Positions 1 through 7,719 of a stretch of DNA of 41,476 nucleotides are shown in pieces. The notes beneath the pieces are model-generated. The model did not search any database and was not told the origin of the DNA. It was given only the letters and a program-made list of their open reading frames with translations. This stretch comes from Desulfobacteraceae bacterium (GTDB lineage Bacteria > Desulfobacterota > Desulfobacteria > Desulfobacterales > SURF-7): positions 1 to 41,476 of the forward strand of contig QZKS01000023.1 in the NCBI GenBank assembly GCA_003599865.1, read 5' to 3'. A program made the translations under genes and the position numbers. Every line of letters starts with the position of its first letter. Positions within the stretch are counted from its first letter, which is position 1.

Positions 1-244
1 ACTATTATTTTTCTATCTGTGAGGCAGGCTTTGCCAAGCATGTACTTTTTGCTGGAAATCCTATTGACAGTCCATGTTTTTTCATCCATCATGCAAAGGT
101 TTAAAAACAAGTGAATTCGCATCAGTTTCAGCCGCTCTATCAACACATTTCTTTTTTTCCGATGCATCACGGGCGTCCATCCAGCAGTTCGGTTTTATCA
201 TCCGGTAGACGTTATAAACAATAACAACTAAAGAAAGTAACATC

Positions 245-1903
245 ATGAGTTTTGAAAATTTTGATTTAGATCCTGCTTTAATGAAAGCGATCAATGACCT
301 TGGATTTGTTGATCCCACCCCGATCCAGATAGAAGCCATTCCCGAAATTATTTCAGGAGATAAGGATTTTATCGGACTGGCGCAAACCGGAACCGGAAAA
401 ACAGCGGCATTTGGATTGCCGATGGCACAGCGCATTGATTTTCGTTCCAACCATGTACAGGGACTGATTCTTTGCCCAACCCGGGAGTTGTGTGTACAGA
501 TTGCAAATGATATCAATTCGTTTTGTAAATATTTGCCCAGTGCCAGGATCGTTGCCGTATATGGCGGCGCAAGCATGGAGAACCAGCGGCGGCAGATCAA
601 GGGAGGAGCCCATATTGTTGTGGCCACCCCGGGACGATTACTGGATTTTATCCGACGCAAAGTGATGGATTTGTCAAAAGTGGCCTATCTTGTGCTGGAT
701 GAGGCCGATGAAATGCTGAATATGGGATTTCAGGAAGACATTAACGCCATCCTGGATCAGACGCCAAAGGATAAGCGGATCTGGCTTTTTTCTGCAACAA
801 TGCCCAAAGAAGTATCCGTTATTGCCAAAAAATATATGCATGCCCCGCGGGAGGTGACCATTGGAAGAAAGAACAGCGGTGCGGAAAACATCAAACATAT
901 TTATTTTGTGGTCAAGGAAAAAAACAGGTATCAGGCCTTGAAACGAATCATCGACTTTCATCCGGATATTTATGGCCTTGTGTTCTGCCGTACACGCAAG
1001 GAGACTCAGGAGATCGCAGAAAAACTGATCAAAGACGGATACAATGCAGAATCTCTTCATGGAGACCTTTCCCAGCAGGTCAGGGATCAGGTGATGCGCC
1101 GGTACCGGGAAAAAGCAATTCAGGTATTGATTGCCACGGATGTTGCGGCAAGAGGAATCGATGTCCAGGACATATCCCATGTGATCAATTACAAACTTCC
1201 GGATGAAGCCGACAATTATACCCATCGAAGCGGAAGAACCGGTCGTGCCGGGAAATCCGGCATGTCCGTATCGATCATCAATACCAAAGAAACCGGCAAG
1301 CTCCGGAGTATTGAACATAAATCCGGGATTCAGTTCACGTATATGATGGTTCCCGAGGGGCGTGCCGTTTGTGAGAATCAGCTGTATGCCATGGTCAACA
1401 AGCTGGTGACGGTTGATGTGAATCATGCGGAAATCGGCAAATTTCTGCCGCCGGTTTACCACACCCTGAAAGATCTGACCAAGGAGGATCTGATACAGAG
1501 ATTTGTTTCTCTCGAGTTTAATCGTTTTTTGACATATTATAGAGACTCGACTGATATCAATGAGTCCGGCGCCAGGAAAGATATCGGGAAAAAAAAGGAA
1601 TCGCCTGAAAATCGGAAATTTCCGGAAAGTGTCCGCCGGTTTTTTATGAATGCCGGCCACATGGACCGCATTGATAAAGGAGCGGTTATTCGCACCATTT
1701 GCGAAAAATCAGGTATTCGGGCGGCTAAGATTGGGAAAGTCGAAATTCTTCGTGAATTTTCATTTGTGGAAATTGAAACAGGCGTTGCGGATAAAGTGCT
1801 CAAAGCCATGAAGGGGGCCAAGATCGATGGAAAAGCCATCAGTATCCAATATGCAGAAACAAAACCTTCGGCCAAAAACAAAAAGATGCGTAAAAAGAAG
1901 TAG
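245..1903 (+). CDS. deaD: DEAD-box ATP-dependent RNA helicase, CsdA/DeaD-like with DbpA-type RNA-binding tail
   Basis: ATP-dependent RNA unwinding in the cytoplasm, as in ribosome assembly and cold-adapted RNA remodelling for this family. The 552-residue protein shows all helicase motifs in order: Q motif (GFVDPTPIQ, about residues 20-28), motif I AQTGTGKT (46-53), PTREL, TPGR, DEAD (152-155), SAT (183-185), then the second RecA domain with ATDVAARGID and HRSGRTGRAG near residue 330. After a linker, residues about 465-540 form a DbpA-like RRM-type RNA-binding domain (pattern IGKVEIL...FSFVEI). This architecture favours the CsdA/DeaD group over the short RhlE group. The ATG at 245 is preceded by a purine-rich AAAGAAAG. 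It is a single gene converging on the minus-strand gene ending at 1974. The family call is secure; the exact paralogue name is an inference. Confidence 0.93.
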   Translation: MSFENFDLDPALMKAINDLGFVDPTPIQIEAIPEIISGDKDFIGLAQTGTGKTAAFGLPMAQRIDFRSNHVQGLILCPTRELCVQIANDINSFCKYLPSARIVAVYGGASMENQRRQIKGGAHIVVATPGRLLDFIRRKVMDLSKVAYLVLDEADEMLNMGFQEDINAILDQTPKDKRIWLFSATMPKEVSVIAKKYMHAPREVTIGRKNSGAENIKHIYFVVKEKNRYQALKRIIDFHPDIYGLVFCRTRKETQEIAEKLIKDGYNAESLHGDLSQQVRDQVMRRYREKAIQVLIATDVAARGIDVQDISHVINYKLPDEADNYTHRSGRTGRAGKSGMSVSIINTKETGKLRSIEHKSGIQFTYMMVPEGRAVCENQLYAMVNKLVTVDVNHAEIGKFLPPVYHTLKDLTKEDLIQRFVSLEFNRFLTYYRDSTDINESGARKDIGKKKESPENRKFPESVRRFFMNAGHMDRIDKGAVIRTICEKSGIRAAKIGKVEILREFSFVEIETGVADKVLKAMKGAKIDGKAISIQYAETKPSAKNKKMRKKK

Positions 1904-1973
1904 GGCAGAACCTGTGCGTTGATCGACAATCAAAAGGCCGGCAAGGATCAGTGATATCTTCGTTCAACATCCA

Positions 1974-2759
1974 TTATCGGATTTGTATCTGTTTTGATGG
2001 TATCCCGAATAAAAAAAACCTTACCCATGTAAAACCGAATTTCATCAGATGCACATCATCTTTTTGAAGTTGCTTTGCAAGTTTGGCTTTAACTTTATAC
2101 CGCTTCATAAAGCTGCTGTGAAAAATGAAATTTCGAAATTCATCCATGTTATAAACAGACATGAAAGCCATTTTCCCTTTTTTGCCATCAGGCCCCTCAT
2201 TGCCCCATGGGTCATTCCGGAAAAGCTCCTTTACGAGAGCCCATTCTGCCGTCATTTGATTATACTCGACAGCATCCTGGTCAACGGCCCATTCTTTCGG
2301 TGTGAATTGCTGATCTTCAAACCGGCCAAGACAGAAATCCGGGGGACGGAAAAAGTGAATCAGCTTTTTTGTTTTCTGATTTTCATGGGAAGTTAGAAGC
2401 CCCTGTTCCATCGGAAAGGTGCGGCAGGAATCCGGACGATCGGGATATACGGAGCATCCTTTGGCCGTCAGATAGGGGCATGTCCGTTCTGTATTATCCG
2501 ACATTTTCAGCAGGACAGATGGAAAATAATTTCCCGGCCGCATTACAATATCAACATAGCGTTCCAGAAACAGATCCGAGGTGATCCGGAGATTGTTTTT
2601 CAGGCGAATGACATCATACGGGTAAAGGTACAGATTCAGGTTTCGGCAGCATTGATTAAAGCAGGCGAGATCCGAATGACAACGAAAGGAAAATGTTTCA
2701 TTTTCCGAGATTCGAAGTCCGGAAAGCGCATCCAGTTTTTGAATATCGATTGATTTCAC
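1974..2759 (-). CDS. YkgJ-type CxxxCC cysteine-cluster protein (second of two)
   Basis: A 261-residue protein of the YkgJ/UPF0153 class, whose members carry a cysteine cluster thought to bind Zn or an Fe-S centre. No reaction is established. Visible features are an N-terminal FSFRCHSDLACFNQCC cluster, a central CPYLTAKGCSVYPDRPDSCR block typical of the family, and a later PDFCLGR cysteine. The likely start is GTG at 2757-2759, one base after the TGA of the upstream paralogue at 2761-2763, so translation is probably coupled. It is last in a three-gene minus-strand group (dGTPase, paralogue, this gene). A role in protein modification or metal handling is only a guess. The family call is good; the function is unknown. 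Confidence 0.8.
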   Translation of the reverse strand: MKSIDIQKLDALSGLRISENETFSFRCHSDLACFNQCCRNLNLYLYPYDVIRLKNNLRITSDLFLERYVDIVMRPGNYFPSVLLKMSDNTERTCPYLTAKGCSVYPDRPDSCRTFPMEQGLLTSHENQKTKKLIHFFRPPDFCLGRFEDQQFTPKEWAVDQDAVEYNQMTAEWALVKELFRNDPWGNEGPDGKKGKMAFMSVYNMDEFRNFIFHSSFMKRYKVKAKLAKQLQKDDVHLMKFGFTWVRFFLFGIPSKQIQIR

Positions 2760-2760
2760 G

Positions 2761-3345
2761 TCATTCCACCAGCATCTGGGCGATTGTTTTTTTGAATTTT
2801 TCCGTAATTCCGAGATGTTGTTTCATTTCATTTTCCAGATTCGCCATGGATGCATAAAACGGTGTCCGATCAAAAGGGATGTATGGTTTGCTGCCACATT
2901 GGATATCAAAGGCTTTACAACCAGGGCCATACGCGGTCTTTCTTCCCGGAGCATTCAATTCATGCGGGATTCCGTGCATTCTGCAAATCATGGGGCGGTG
3001 GTTGTAGATGACGCATAAACCGTCTTGATTCAGCGGGCACATCAATCGAACCCCCTTCCCCTGTTTCATTGCCTCGACGGATTTCCGGTGGACATCCCGC
3101 GCCCTTTTGTACAGGGATGTTGAAAGGTAGGGATCTGTTTTGCCGATTCCTTCCAGGACATAAAAATATTCCAAGTGGGTATGATGAAAAAAATGAGTCA
3201 GACAGCAATTTTCATCGCATCCGCTGCAGTGAAAATGGTAATGGTATGACGCCCTTTGATATGCCTGATCCATTTCCGAAAATACAGCCGCCAATCGATG
3301 AAAAAACGGGGTCAGAACCAAATGTTGTGTAGATGTTAGTTTCAT
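2761..3345 (-). CDS. YkgJ-type CxxxCC cysteine-cluster protein (first of two)
   Basis: A 194-residue protein of the same broad class as its downstream neighbour. It has a CSGCDENCC cluster at about residues 40-48, then CPLNQDGLCVIYNHRPMICR near the middle and a C-terminal GPGCKAFDIQCG. The spacing matches metal-binding YkgJ proteins. The two tandem copies are clearly different in sequence and length, so they are not a recent duplication. The ATG start lies 12 bases after the dGTPase stop, consistent with one transcript. Function is unknown; the presence of two paralogues suggests two distinct targets or partners. Confidence 0.8.
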   Translation of the reverse strand: MKLTSTQHLVLTPFFHRLAAVFSEMDQAYQRASYHYHFHCSGCDENCCLTHFFHHTHLEYFYVLEGIGKTDPYLSTSLYKRARDVHRKSVEAMKQGKGVRLMCPLNQDGLCVIYNHRPMICRMHGIPHELNAPGRKTAYGPGCKAFDIQCGSKPYIPFDRTPFYASMANLENEMKQHLGITEKFKKTIAQMLVE

Positions 3346-3357
3346 ACGGTTTTACAA

Positions 3358-4416
3358 CTAAACCAAAGGGGATGGGAGAAAAAGTTTTTCATACAGATTC
3401 ATCGCATAGCGGTCGGTCATGCTTGCAATAAAATCGCAGACAACTCTGTCCATGGGCTGCCCTTTTGAAATTTCAGCCATTTCCATGTTGATCAACTGGG
3501 TGGTAAACTGGTCTTCATTTTCCATGAAGTATGAATACAACTCTGAAAGTATTTTTTTTGCCTTTAAAAATTCCTTGTGGACCTGCGGGGACCGGTAAAC
3601 ATTATCGTATAAAAACTGTCTCAGCTGTAGCATGGCTGTGAGGATTTCATCACTCATCTGCAAGGTGATCTCACCGTCTTTTCCTCTGCTGGAAAATACG
3701 ATATCCCGGATCATGGTTGTTGCCCGTTCGGAATGGGTATTTCCCAGGATATTGTTGCACGATTGCGGGATCTGTTCCCTCTTGATGACACCGCTCCGGA
3801 CCGCATCGTCAAGGTCATGATTCAGATAGGCCATGATGTCGGAAATACGGACAACACGGCCTTCTATTGTGGCCGGCATATCTTTTGGATCTTGAGGGAT
3901 AATATCGCCAAAACCTTTTGAGTGTTTCAGTATCCCGTCCCGCACTTCACAGGTCAGATTGAGCCCCTTCCCTTTATTTTCCAGATAATCCACAACCCGT
4001 AAGCTTTGGTCGTTGTGAGAAAAAGCAGGGGAATAGATTTCTTTCAGAGCGATTTCACCGCCATGTCCAAAGGGCGTATGTCCGAGATCATGTCCCAGAG
4101 CGATCGCTTCCGCCAGATCCTCATTCAGCCTCATGGCTCTTGAAATGGTCCTGGCAATTTCAGAAACTTCCAGTGTATGGGTCAGGCGGGTGCGATAGTG
4201 ATCCCCGAGAGGGGAAAGGAAAACCTGGGTTTTGTGTTTTAATCTGCGAAACGCATTGGAATAGACGATTCGATCTCTGTCCCTTTGAAAGGCGGTCCGT
4301 ATCGGGCAAGGGTCTTCAGCAATTAATCGTCCACGGGATTTGGAGCTTTTGCATCCTGCAACAGCAAGAAAGCTTTCTTCGCGTTTTTCAAAATCGGCCC
4401 GAATCGACATGGTCAT
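3358..4416 (-). CDS. dgt: Deoxyguanosinetriphosphate triphosphohydrolase-like protein (HD domain)
   Basis: An HD-superfamily dNTP triphosphohydrolase: dNTP (typically dGTP) to deoxynucleoside plus triphosphate, influencing nucleotide pools. The 352 residues match the shorter dGTPase-like (type 2) family. Metal-ligand motifs are visible: H80 in RLTHTLEVSEIAR, H109-D110 in LGHDLGHTPFGHGGE, and a later ISDIMAYLNHDLDD supplying the last Asp. An N-terminal NAFRRLKHKTQVF block is also diagnostic. Two Met codons lie close together (residues 1 and 3); the second may be the true start. It begins a minus-strand operon with two cysteine-cluster proteins. Substrate preference cannot be read from sequence. 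Confidence 0.9.
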   Translation of the reverse strand: MTMSIRADFEKREESFLAVAGCKSSKSRGRLIAEDPCPIRTAFQRDRDRIVYSNAFRRLKHKTQVFLSPLGDHYRTRLTHTLEVSEIARTISRAMRLNEDLAEAIALGHDLGHTPFGHGGEIALKEIYSPAFSHNDQSLRVVDYLENKGKGLNLTCEVRDGILKHSKGFGDIIPQDPKDMPATIEGRVVRISDIMAYLNHDLDDAVRSGVIKREQIPQSCNNILGNTHSERATTMIRDIVFSSRGKDGEITLQMSDEILTAMLQLRQFLYDNVYRSPQVHKEFLKAKKILSELYSYFMENEDQFTTQLINMEMAEISKGQPMDRVVCDFIASMTDRYAMNLYEKLFLPSPLV

Positions 4417-4503
4417 GCTTATATAAAGAGTTCAAACTAAATTAAAAAATGTCATCATCAAACAGTCAACAGAAGATTTCTATTACTCACAGCATGAAAT
4501 AAT

Positions 4504-4540
4504 TGTAAAGAAATATTTGTGACTTTACATCTATTATAAT
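4504..4540 (+). promoter_or_regulatory. Inverted repeat and candidate -10 element in the divergent dgt / HsdR_N intergenic region
   Basis: TGTAAAG (4504-4510) and CTTTACA (4523-4529) form perfect 7-bp arms 12 bases apart. TATAAT follows at 4535-4540. The dyad would cover the -35 region of a promoter reading rightward, a classic operator position. No good -35 hexamer is seen at 16-18 bp. The intergenic region (4417-4625) otherwise contains only AT-rich sequence. Confidence 0.35.
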
Positions 4541-4625
4541 ATTCTCTACATAATTACAATGCGTGTCCATGAATGGATTGCGGAGGTGCTTTGTCTTCAA
4601 ACCATTATAATCCGGGTGCAAAGAA

Positions 4626-5186
4626 ATGACAGGTCATCATTTGGTGATGGGGACACTTACCGATTATCTTTCCGGTGGGTTGTTGGAGGATACACATGAT
4701 GAACGATACCGGCAGAAGCTAGCCAGGCTGCTGGTGGAGGAAAAAGGGTATGGTAAACCGGAAATACTTTCCCGCCATAAGCTTTTCGTACAGGCGGGCA
4801 CCCGAAAGGCCGTCATACGCGTGGACTTTTTAATTACCATCTTGAATAAAAAATGCATGTTGATCAAATATGCTCCGGGTTCCATTGTAACAAGACGCAG
4901 ATCGGCGCTTGCCATTTCAAGACTGGTTTCCGGATTTCAGGTTCCGATTGTGGTGGTCACAAACGGTCTGGATGCTGAAATTGTGAGCGGTTCTACCGGG
5001 GATGTTATGAGTACGGGTTTGCATTCCATACCGAGCAGAGATGAACTGGTAAAGATACGAAATACCCACCTTTGGCATCCGGTCTCAAAAGACCGTGCCG
5101 GGAGGGAATCAAGAATCGCATATGCATATGAGGTGGATGATGCTTGTCCGTGCGATGAAACCATTTGTCGCATTAATGAGTCATAA
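4626..5186 (+). CDS. Stand-alone type I restriction HsdR N-terminal-domain protein
   Basis: A 186-residue protein resembling the HsdR_N_2 family, a PD-(D/E)XK nuclease-like fold found both at the N-terminus of type I restriction subunits and as a small stand-alone protein. Visible are the opening HHLVMGTLTDYLSG, a basic middle, and the candidate nuclease core VRVDFLI...CMLIKYAPGS, where D then I-K could be the D...xK pair, followed by VPIVVVTNGLDAEI. The C-terminus has CPCDETIC cysteines. There is no helicase, methylase or specificity subunit nearby, so it is probably not a working restriction system. The start is ATG at 4626; a strong Shine-Dalgarno is not apparent. Function is unknown; DNA repair or nucleic-acid processing is a guess. 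Confidence 0.7.
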   Translation: MTGHHLVMGTLTDYLSGGLLEDTHDERYRQKLARLLVEEKGYGKPEILSRHKLFVQAGTRKAVIRVDFLITILNKKCMLIKYAPGSIVTRRRSALAISRLVSGFQVPIVVVTNGLDAEIVSGSTGDVMSTGLHSIPSRDELVKIRNTHLWHPVSKDRAGRESRIAYAYEVDDACPCDETICRINES

Positions 5187-5293
5187 CGGAATCTTATTGT
5201 GGCAGCAATCAGGTGGTCAACGTCCTTGTCCGGTATCTTGCTGTAAAGGTTGCCGGAAATTAAAAGTGGAAGCTTGATACAGGATTATAGGCG

Positions 5294-5794
5294 ATGCAGA
5301 AAGAGTATTTCATGGAAATTGCCATTACACAGGCTGAAGCAGCGCTGTCTAAAGGTGAGTTTCCGGTTGGGTGCGTGATTGCAGACCAACGTGAGGTTAT
5401 TGCGACAGGGGCAAGACAGGGGTCGGCCGGCGGCAGACCGAACGAGGTGGATCATGCGGAAATCCTTGCTCTCAGAAATCTTTCGGTACAGGATAGACAG
5501 GTGGACAAAAATGAGCTGACCATCTTCAGTACAATGGAACCCTGCCTGATGTGTTTTGGAGCAATTATTCTAAGCGGGATTCCGAAAATAGTATATGCAT
5601 TTGAGGATGTAATGGGCGGCGGTCTGAGCTGTAATCTGATTAATCTGAAACCATTATACCGAAATGCACGAGTGCAAATCTTTCCCAATGTCCTTCGGGA
5701 GAAGAGCCTCATGTTGTTCAGGCGATTTTTTCAAAATCCCAAAAACGATTACTGGAAGGGCAGCCTTTTGGCGCGGTATACACTGGAACAATAA
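5294..5794 (+). CDS. Nucleoside/tRNA-adenosine deaminase family protein (TadA-like)
   Basis: A zinc-dependent deaminase of the cytidine-deaminase fold, 166 residues. Zinc and proton-shuttle motifs are intact: HAE (in VDHAEILAL) and PCLMC (in MEPCLMCFGAI). The N-terminal EFPVGCVIA matches TadA and guanine-deaminase relatives. The likely activity is A34-to-I editing of tRNA or deamination of a free base or nucleoside. The C-terminal part (VMGGGLSCNL...) departs from canonical TadA, so the substrate is uncertain. The ATG at 5294 has AGGA ten bases upstream. It lies 107 bases after the HsdR_N gene and may share its transcript. Confidence 0.8.
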   Translation: MQKEYFMEIAITQAEAALSKGEFPVGCVIADQREVIATGARQGSAGGRPNEVDHAEILALRNLSVQDRQVDKNELTIFSTMEPCLMCFGAIILSGIPKIVYAFEDVMGGGLSCNLINLKPLYRNARVQIFPNVLREKSLMLFRRFFQNPKNDYWKGSLLARYTLEQ

Positions 5795-5920
5795 TACTTA
5801 TAAATTCATCCGGTTGACTTGCGTGTTAAATTGCATTATGGTGAAAAAAAGGGACTCGTTTCCGGTCTTGTTCCAGAAGGATTTGGATAGACAGTAACAC
5901 GATGGCCGGATTTTACGGAA

Positions 5921-6379
5921 ATGGAAAAAACAGTTCGTCAACGACAGTTATCTATGGTTTTATACAATATGAGCAGAAAGCAGATTGTTGCAGAGATAAA
6001 CGAAATTCTGGATGAGATGTCAAGGGAAAGACTCCTTGTTTTGCTGAAACAGCTGAGAAAGACGCCATCAAAGTGGAAACGCAAATATCCGAGACAGACC
6101 TGTTCCATATCCGTTGATTTTGACACCCACGATTATTCCAAAGAAAAACCCATCAAGAATATCAGTGCAAACGGAGCTTATATTGAAGCGGGAGAACCTT
6201 TTTCCATCGGACAGTCGATCATAATCTGGCTGACCATTCCAGGTGAAAAATTGTCACCGCTTAAAATATCAGCGGTTGTTGCACGGAGGGATCAAGGTGG
6301 TGTGGGGGTAAAGTTTGAGAATTTATCTGAGATGCAGAAAAAGCTGTTAGCGGGTTTTGAAAATTTGAAACATGATTGA
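5921..6379 (+). CDS. PilZ domain protein, probable c-di-GMP receptor
   Basis: A 152-residue cytoplasmic protein. The first 50 residues are helical and charged; the rest is a PilZ domain. c-di-GMP-binding signatures are visible: a basic RKYPR segment (RxxxR-like) at the domain start and NISANGAYIEAGE (the D/NxSxxG motif), then a beta-rich half ending GVGVKFENLSE. PilZ proteins sense cyclic di-GMP and switch motility, adhesion or polysaccharide output; the target here is unknown. It stands alone between the deaminase and infC. A GGCCTGG/CCAGGC-type hairpin follows its stop directly. Confidence 0.85.
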   Translation: MEKTVRQRQLSMVLYNMSRKQIVAEINEILDEMSRERLLVLLKQLRKTPSKWKRKYPRQTCSISVDFDTHDYSKEKPIKNISANGAYIEAGEPFSIGQSIIIWLTIPGEKLSPLKISAVVARRDQGGVGVKFENLSEMQKKLLAGFENLKHD

Positions 6380-6383
6380 AATG

Positions 6384-6404
6384 GCCTGGTTTTTTAAACC
6401 AGGC
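6384..6404 (+). terminator. Hairpin directly after the PilZ gene
   Basis: GCCTGGTTT (6384-6392) and AAACCAGGC (6396-6404) form a perfect 9-bp stem with a 3-base loop, 4 bases after the stop codon. No T-run follows, so it may be a weak terminator or an mRNA 3' stabiliser. Confidence 0.5.
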
Positions 6405-6547
6405 ACGGATTACCATCACTAAAACCCTTTCTTGTGGTTTGGAAAACATACCAGATTTCTATTCGAAAAAAAGAGATCGTGTTTCCGGGCAAACAGATCG
6501 GGGTAGAACCATACGTTTCAGAATTCAGTATATAGTTCATTTTTTTC

Positions 6548-6576
6548 TTGCATTTATTGATTTATCTATATAGATT
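6548..6576 (+). promoter_or_regulatory. Candidate promoter of the infC operon
   Basis: TTGCAT at 6548-6553 and TAGATT at 6571-6576 are 17 bases apart, each a partial match to sigma-70 hexamers, in the AT-rich gap upstream of infC. This would leave a leader of roughly 80 bases before the infC start. The call is weak, based on spacing and position. Confidence 0.3.
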
Positions 6577-6649
6577 GTCGGCTTATCATATTTGCAGGGT
6601 ATCACGGGTTACCACTGGATATCAGCAAGTTGTTTTATTAATAAATACG

Positions 6650-6665
6650 AGGAGGTGCTGGTATA
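6650..6665 (+). promoter_or_regulatory. Perfect Shine-Dalgarno and AUA start of infC
   Basis: AGGAGG (6650-6655, extended to AGGAGGTG) lies 7 bases before AUA at 6663. No standard start codon lies in frame at comparable spacing, so this site decides the infC start. Confidence 0.75.
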
Positions 6666-7187
6666 AAAAGACCAAAGCAGAGCGGTATTAAGGTAAACGT
6701 TAATCGAAATATCCGAGCAAGGGAAGTAAGGGTCATTGATCCTGATGGAAACCAGTTAGGTGTGCTTGCTATCCATAAAGCACTTGCAACCGCAGGTGAC
6801 TTTAATCTTGACTTGGTCGAGGTATCACCAACGGCCAATCCACCGGTTTGCAAGATAATGGATTATGGTCGATATAAGTATGAGGTTACGAAAAAGCAGC
6901 AAGAGGCTAAAAAGAAACAGAGTTCCTTTCAGGTAAAGGAGATCAAATTACGGCCGAAAACAGAGACCCATGATCTGCAGACCAAAATTGGTCATATTAA
7001 AAAGTTTCTTGGCAAAAAGGACAAGGTCAAAGTAACGGTTGTTTTTCGGGGGCGTGAAATAACATTATCCCAAAAAGGTCGTGACCTTTTGGAACAGATC
7101 GCACAAGAGACGGATGATCTGGCTGTTGTGGAGCAGTATCCAAAATTTGAAGGGCGCACGATGATTATGATCCTTTCACCGAAATAA
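6663..7187 (+). CDS. infC: Translation initiation factor IF-3 with a probable AUA start codon
   Basis: IF-3 binds the 30S subunit and proofreads start codon and initiator tRNA selection. Recognisable blocks are RAREVRVIDPDGNQLG, LDLVEVSPTANPPVCKIMDYG and, in the C-domain, KEIKLRPKTETHDL and VTVVFRGRE. The first in-frame ATG (6762) would delete much of the N-domain, including RAREVRVID. Upstream in frame there is no ATG, GTG or TTG at a sensible distance. AUA at 6663-6665 lies 7 bases after a perfect AGGAGG (6650-6655) and gives a normal 174-residue IF-3 beginning with KRPKQSGIKV after the initiator. Rare start codons are an established way for IF-3 to repress its own synthesis (AUU in E. coli). 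Identity is certain; the AUA start is strongly supported but inferred. Confidence 0.93.
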   Translation: MKRPKQSGIKVNVNRNIRAREVRVIDPDGNQLGVLAIHKALATAGDFNLDLVEVSPTANPPVCKIMDYGRYKYEVTKKQQEAKKKQSSFQVKEIKLRPKTETHDLQTKIGHIKKFLGKKDKVKVTVVFRGREITLSQKGRDLLEQIAQETDDLAVVEQYPKFEGRTMIMILSPK

Positions 7188-7214
7188 CCATCTTCCTTTT
7201 TTCAGGTTATTTTT
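7182..7214 (+). terminator. Weak terminator overlapping the infC stop
   Basis: AAATAACC (7182-7189, including the TAA stop) pairs with GGTTATTT (7205-7212), with T's running to 7214. The stem is AT-rich, so termination would be partial; readthrough into rpmI-rplT is expected. Confidence 0.45.
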
Positions 7215-7236
7215 CTGTTTACATACATTCCTCGAG

Positions 7237-7296
7237 TGGCGTGATGCGATTGTTTCGATATTCACGCCATCTGTATTTGTATGTGGCGGCTTTTTT
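7237..7296 (+). promoter_or_regulatory. Candidate attenuator between infC and rpmI (competing hairpins)
   Basis: TGGCGTGA (7237-7244) pairs with TCACGCCA (7262-7269). The 3' arm of that stem (CGCCA, 7265-7269) can instead pair with TGGCG (7284-7288), which is followed by GC and six T's (7291-7296), a terminator-like structure. The two folds are mutually exclusive. L20 autoregulation of rpmI-rplT is established in E. coli (translational) and B. subtilis (leader termination); linking this element to L20 is an inference. Confidence 0.45.
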
Positions 7297-7417
7297 GTCT
7301 GTAAAAGACCTCCATATCAAGAATAGATGATAAAGTATTTTGTCGGAATTACGTATTATCGTGGTGATGAGATGATAACGAATGTGTAAATGATCATAGG
7401 GTGTTACAGGAGATGAT

Positions 7418-7434
7418 CCGCATGGATGGTGCGG
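7418..7434 (+). promoter_or_regulatory. Small hairpin just upstream of the rpmI ribosome-binding site
   Basis: CCGCA (7418-7422) and TGCGG (7430-7434) form a 5-bp stem with a 7-base loop, 24 bases before the rpmI ATG. It could be part of a translational operator for L20; no direct proof. Confidence 0.3.
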
Positions 7435-7458
7435 CACAATAGATTCAAGGAGAAAAAA

Positions 7459-7656
7459 ATGCCAAAAATAAAAACAAACAGGGCTGCGGCAAAACGTTTT
7501 AAAAAAACAGGAACAGGGAAATTTGTATACCGGAAATCACATGCCAGTCATATTCTGACCAAAAAAACCACCAAAAGAAAACGGAGCCTCAGGAAGGGTC
7601 ATATTATCGATAAGGCAAACACAAAAGAGATTAAACTCCTCCTTCCCAATGGATAA
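7459..7656 (+). CDS. rpmI: Large ribosomal subunit protein bL35
   Basis: A 65-residue very basic protein starting [20 protein letters not shown], the diagnostic bL35 N-terminus, with the [13 protein letters not shown] block further on. The start is ATG at 7459, behind AAGGAG; a longer in-frame reading from 7426 would add residues not seen in bL35 and is rejected. It lies 63 bases before rplT, in the standard infC-rpmI-rplT order, but is separated from infC by an unusually long 271-base gap rich in hairpins. Confidence 0.97.
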   Translation: MPKIKTNRAAAKRFKKTGTGKFVYRKSHASHILTKKTTKRKRSLRKGHIIDKANTKEIKLLLPNG

Positions 7657-7719
7657 TGGGTTTTTGGGACGAGTGTAAAACCGGTCTTTATATTTGAAGA
7701 CTGAACAAGGAGAATCGTT

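Noticed and set aside
674-1660. Long minus-strand open frame inside the helicase gene
   Set aside because: No recognisable domain; it is opposite a well-conserved gene and so is a shadow.
4626-5186. Part of a type I restriction-modification system
   Set aside because: No helicase, methylase or specificity gene nearby; the protein is a short stand-alone domain.
6762-7187. infC beginning at the first ATG (6762)
   Set aside because: It removes the conserved RAREVRVID block of the IF-3 N-domain and has no Shine-Dalgarno.
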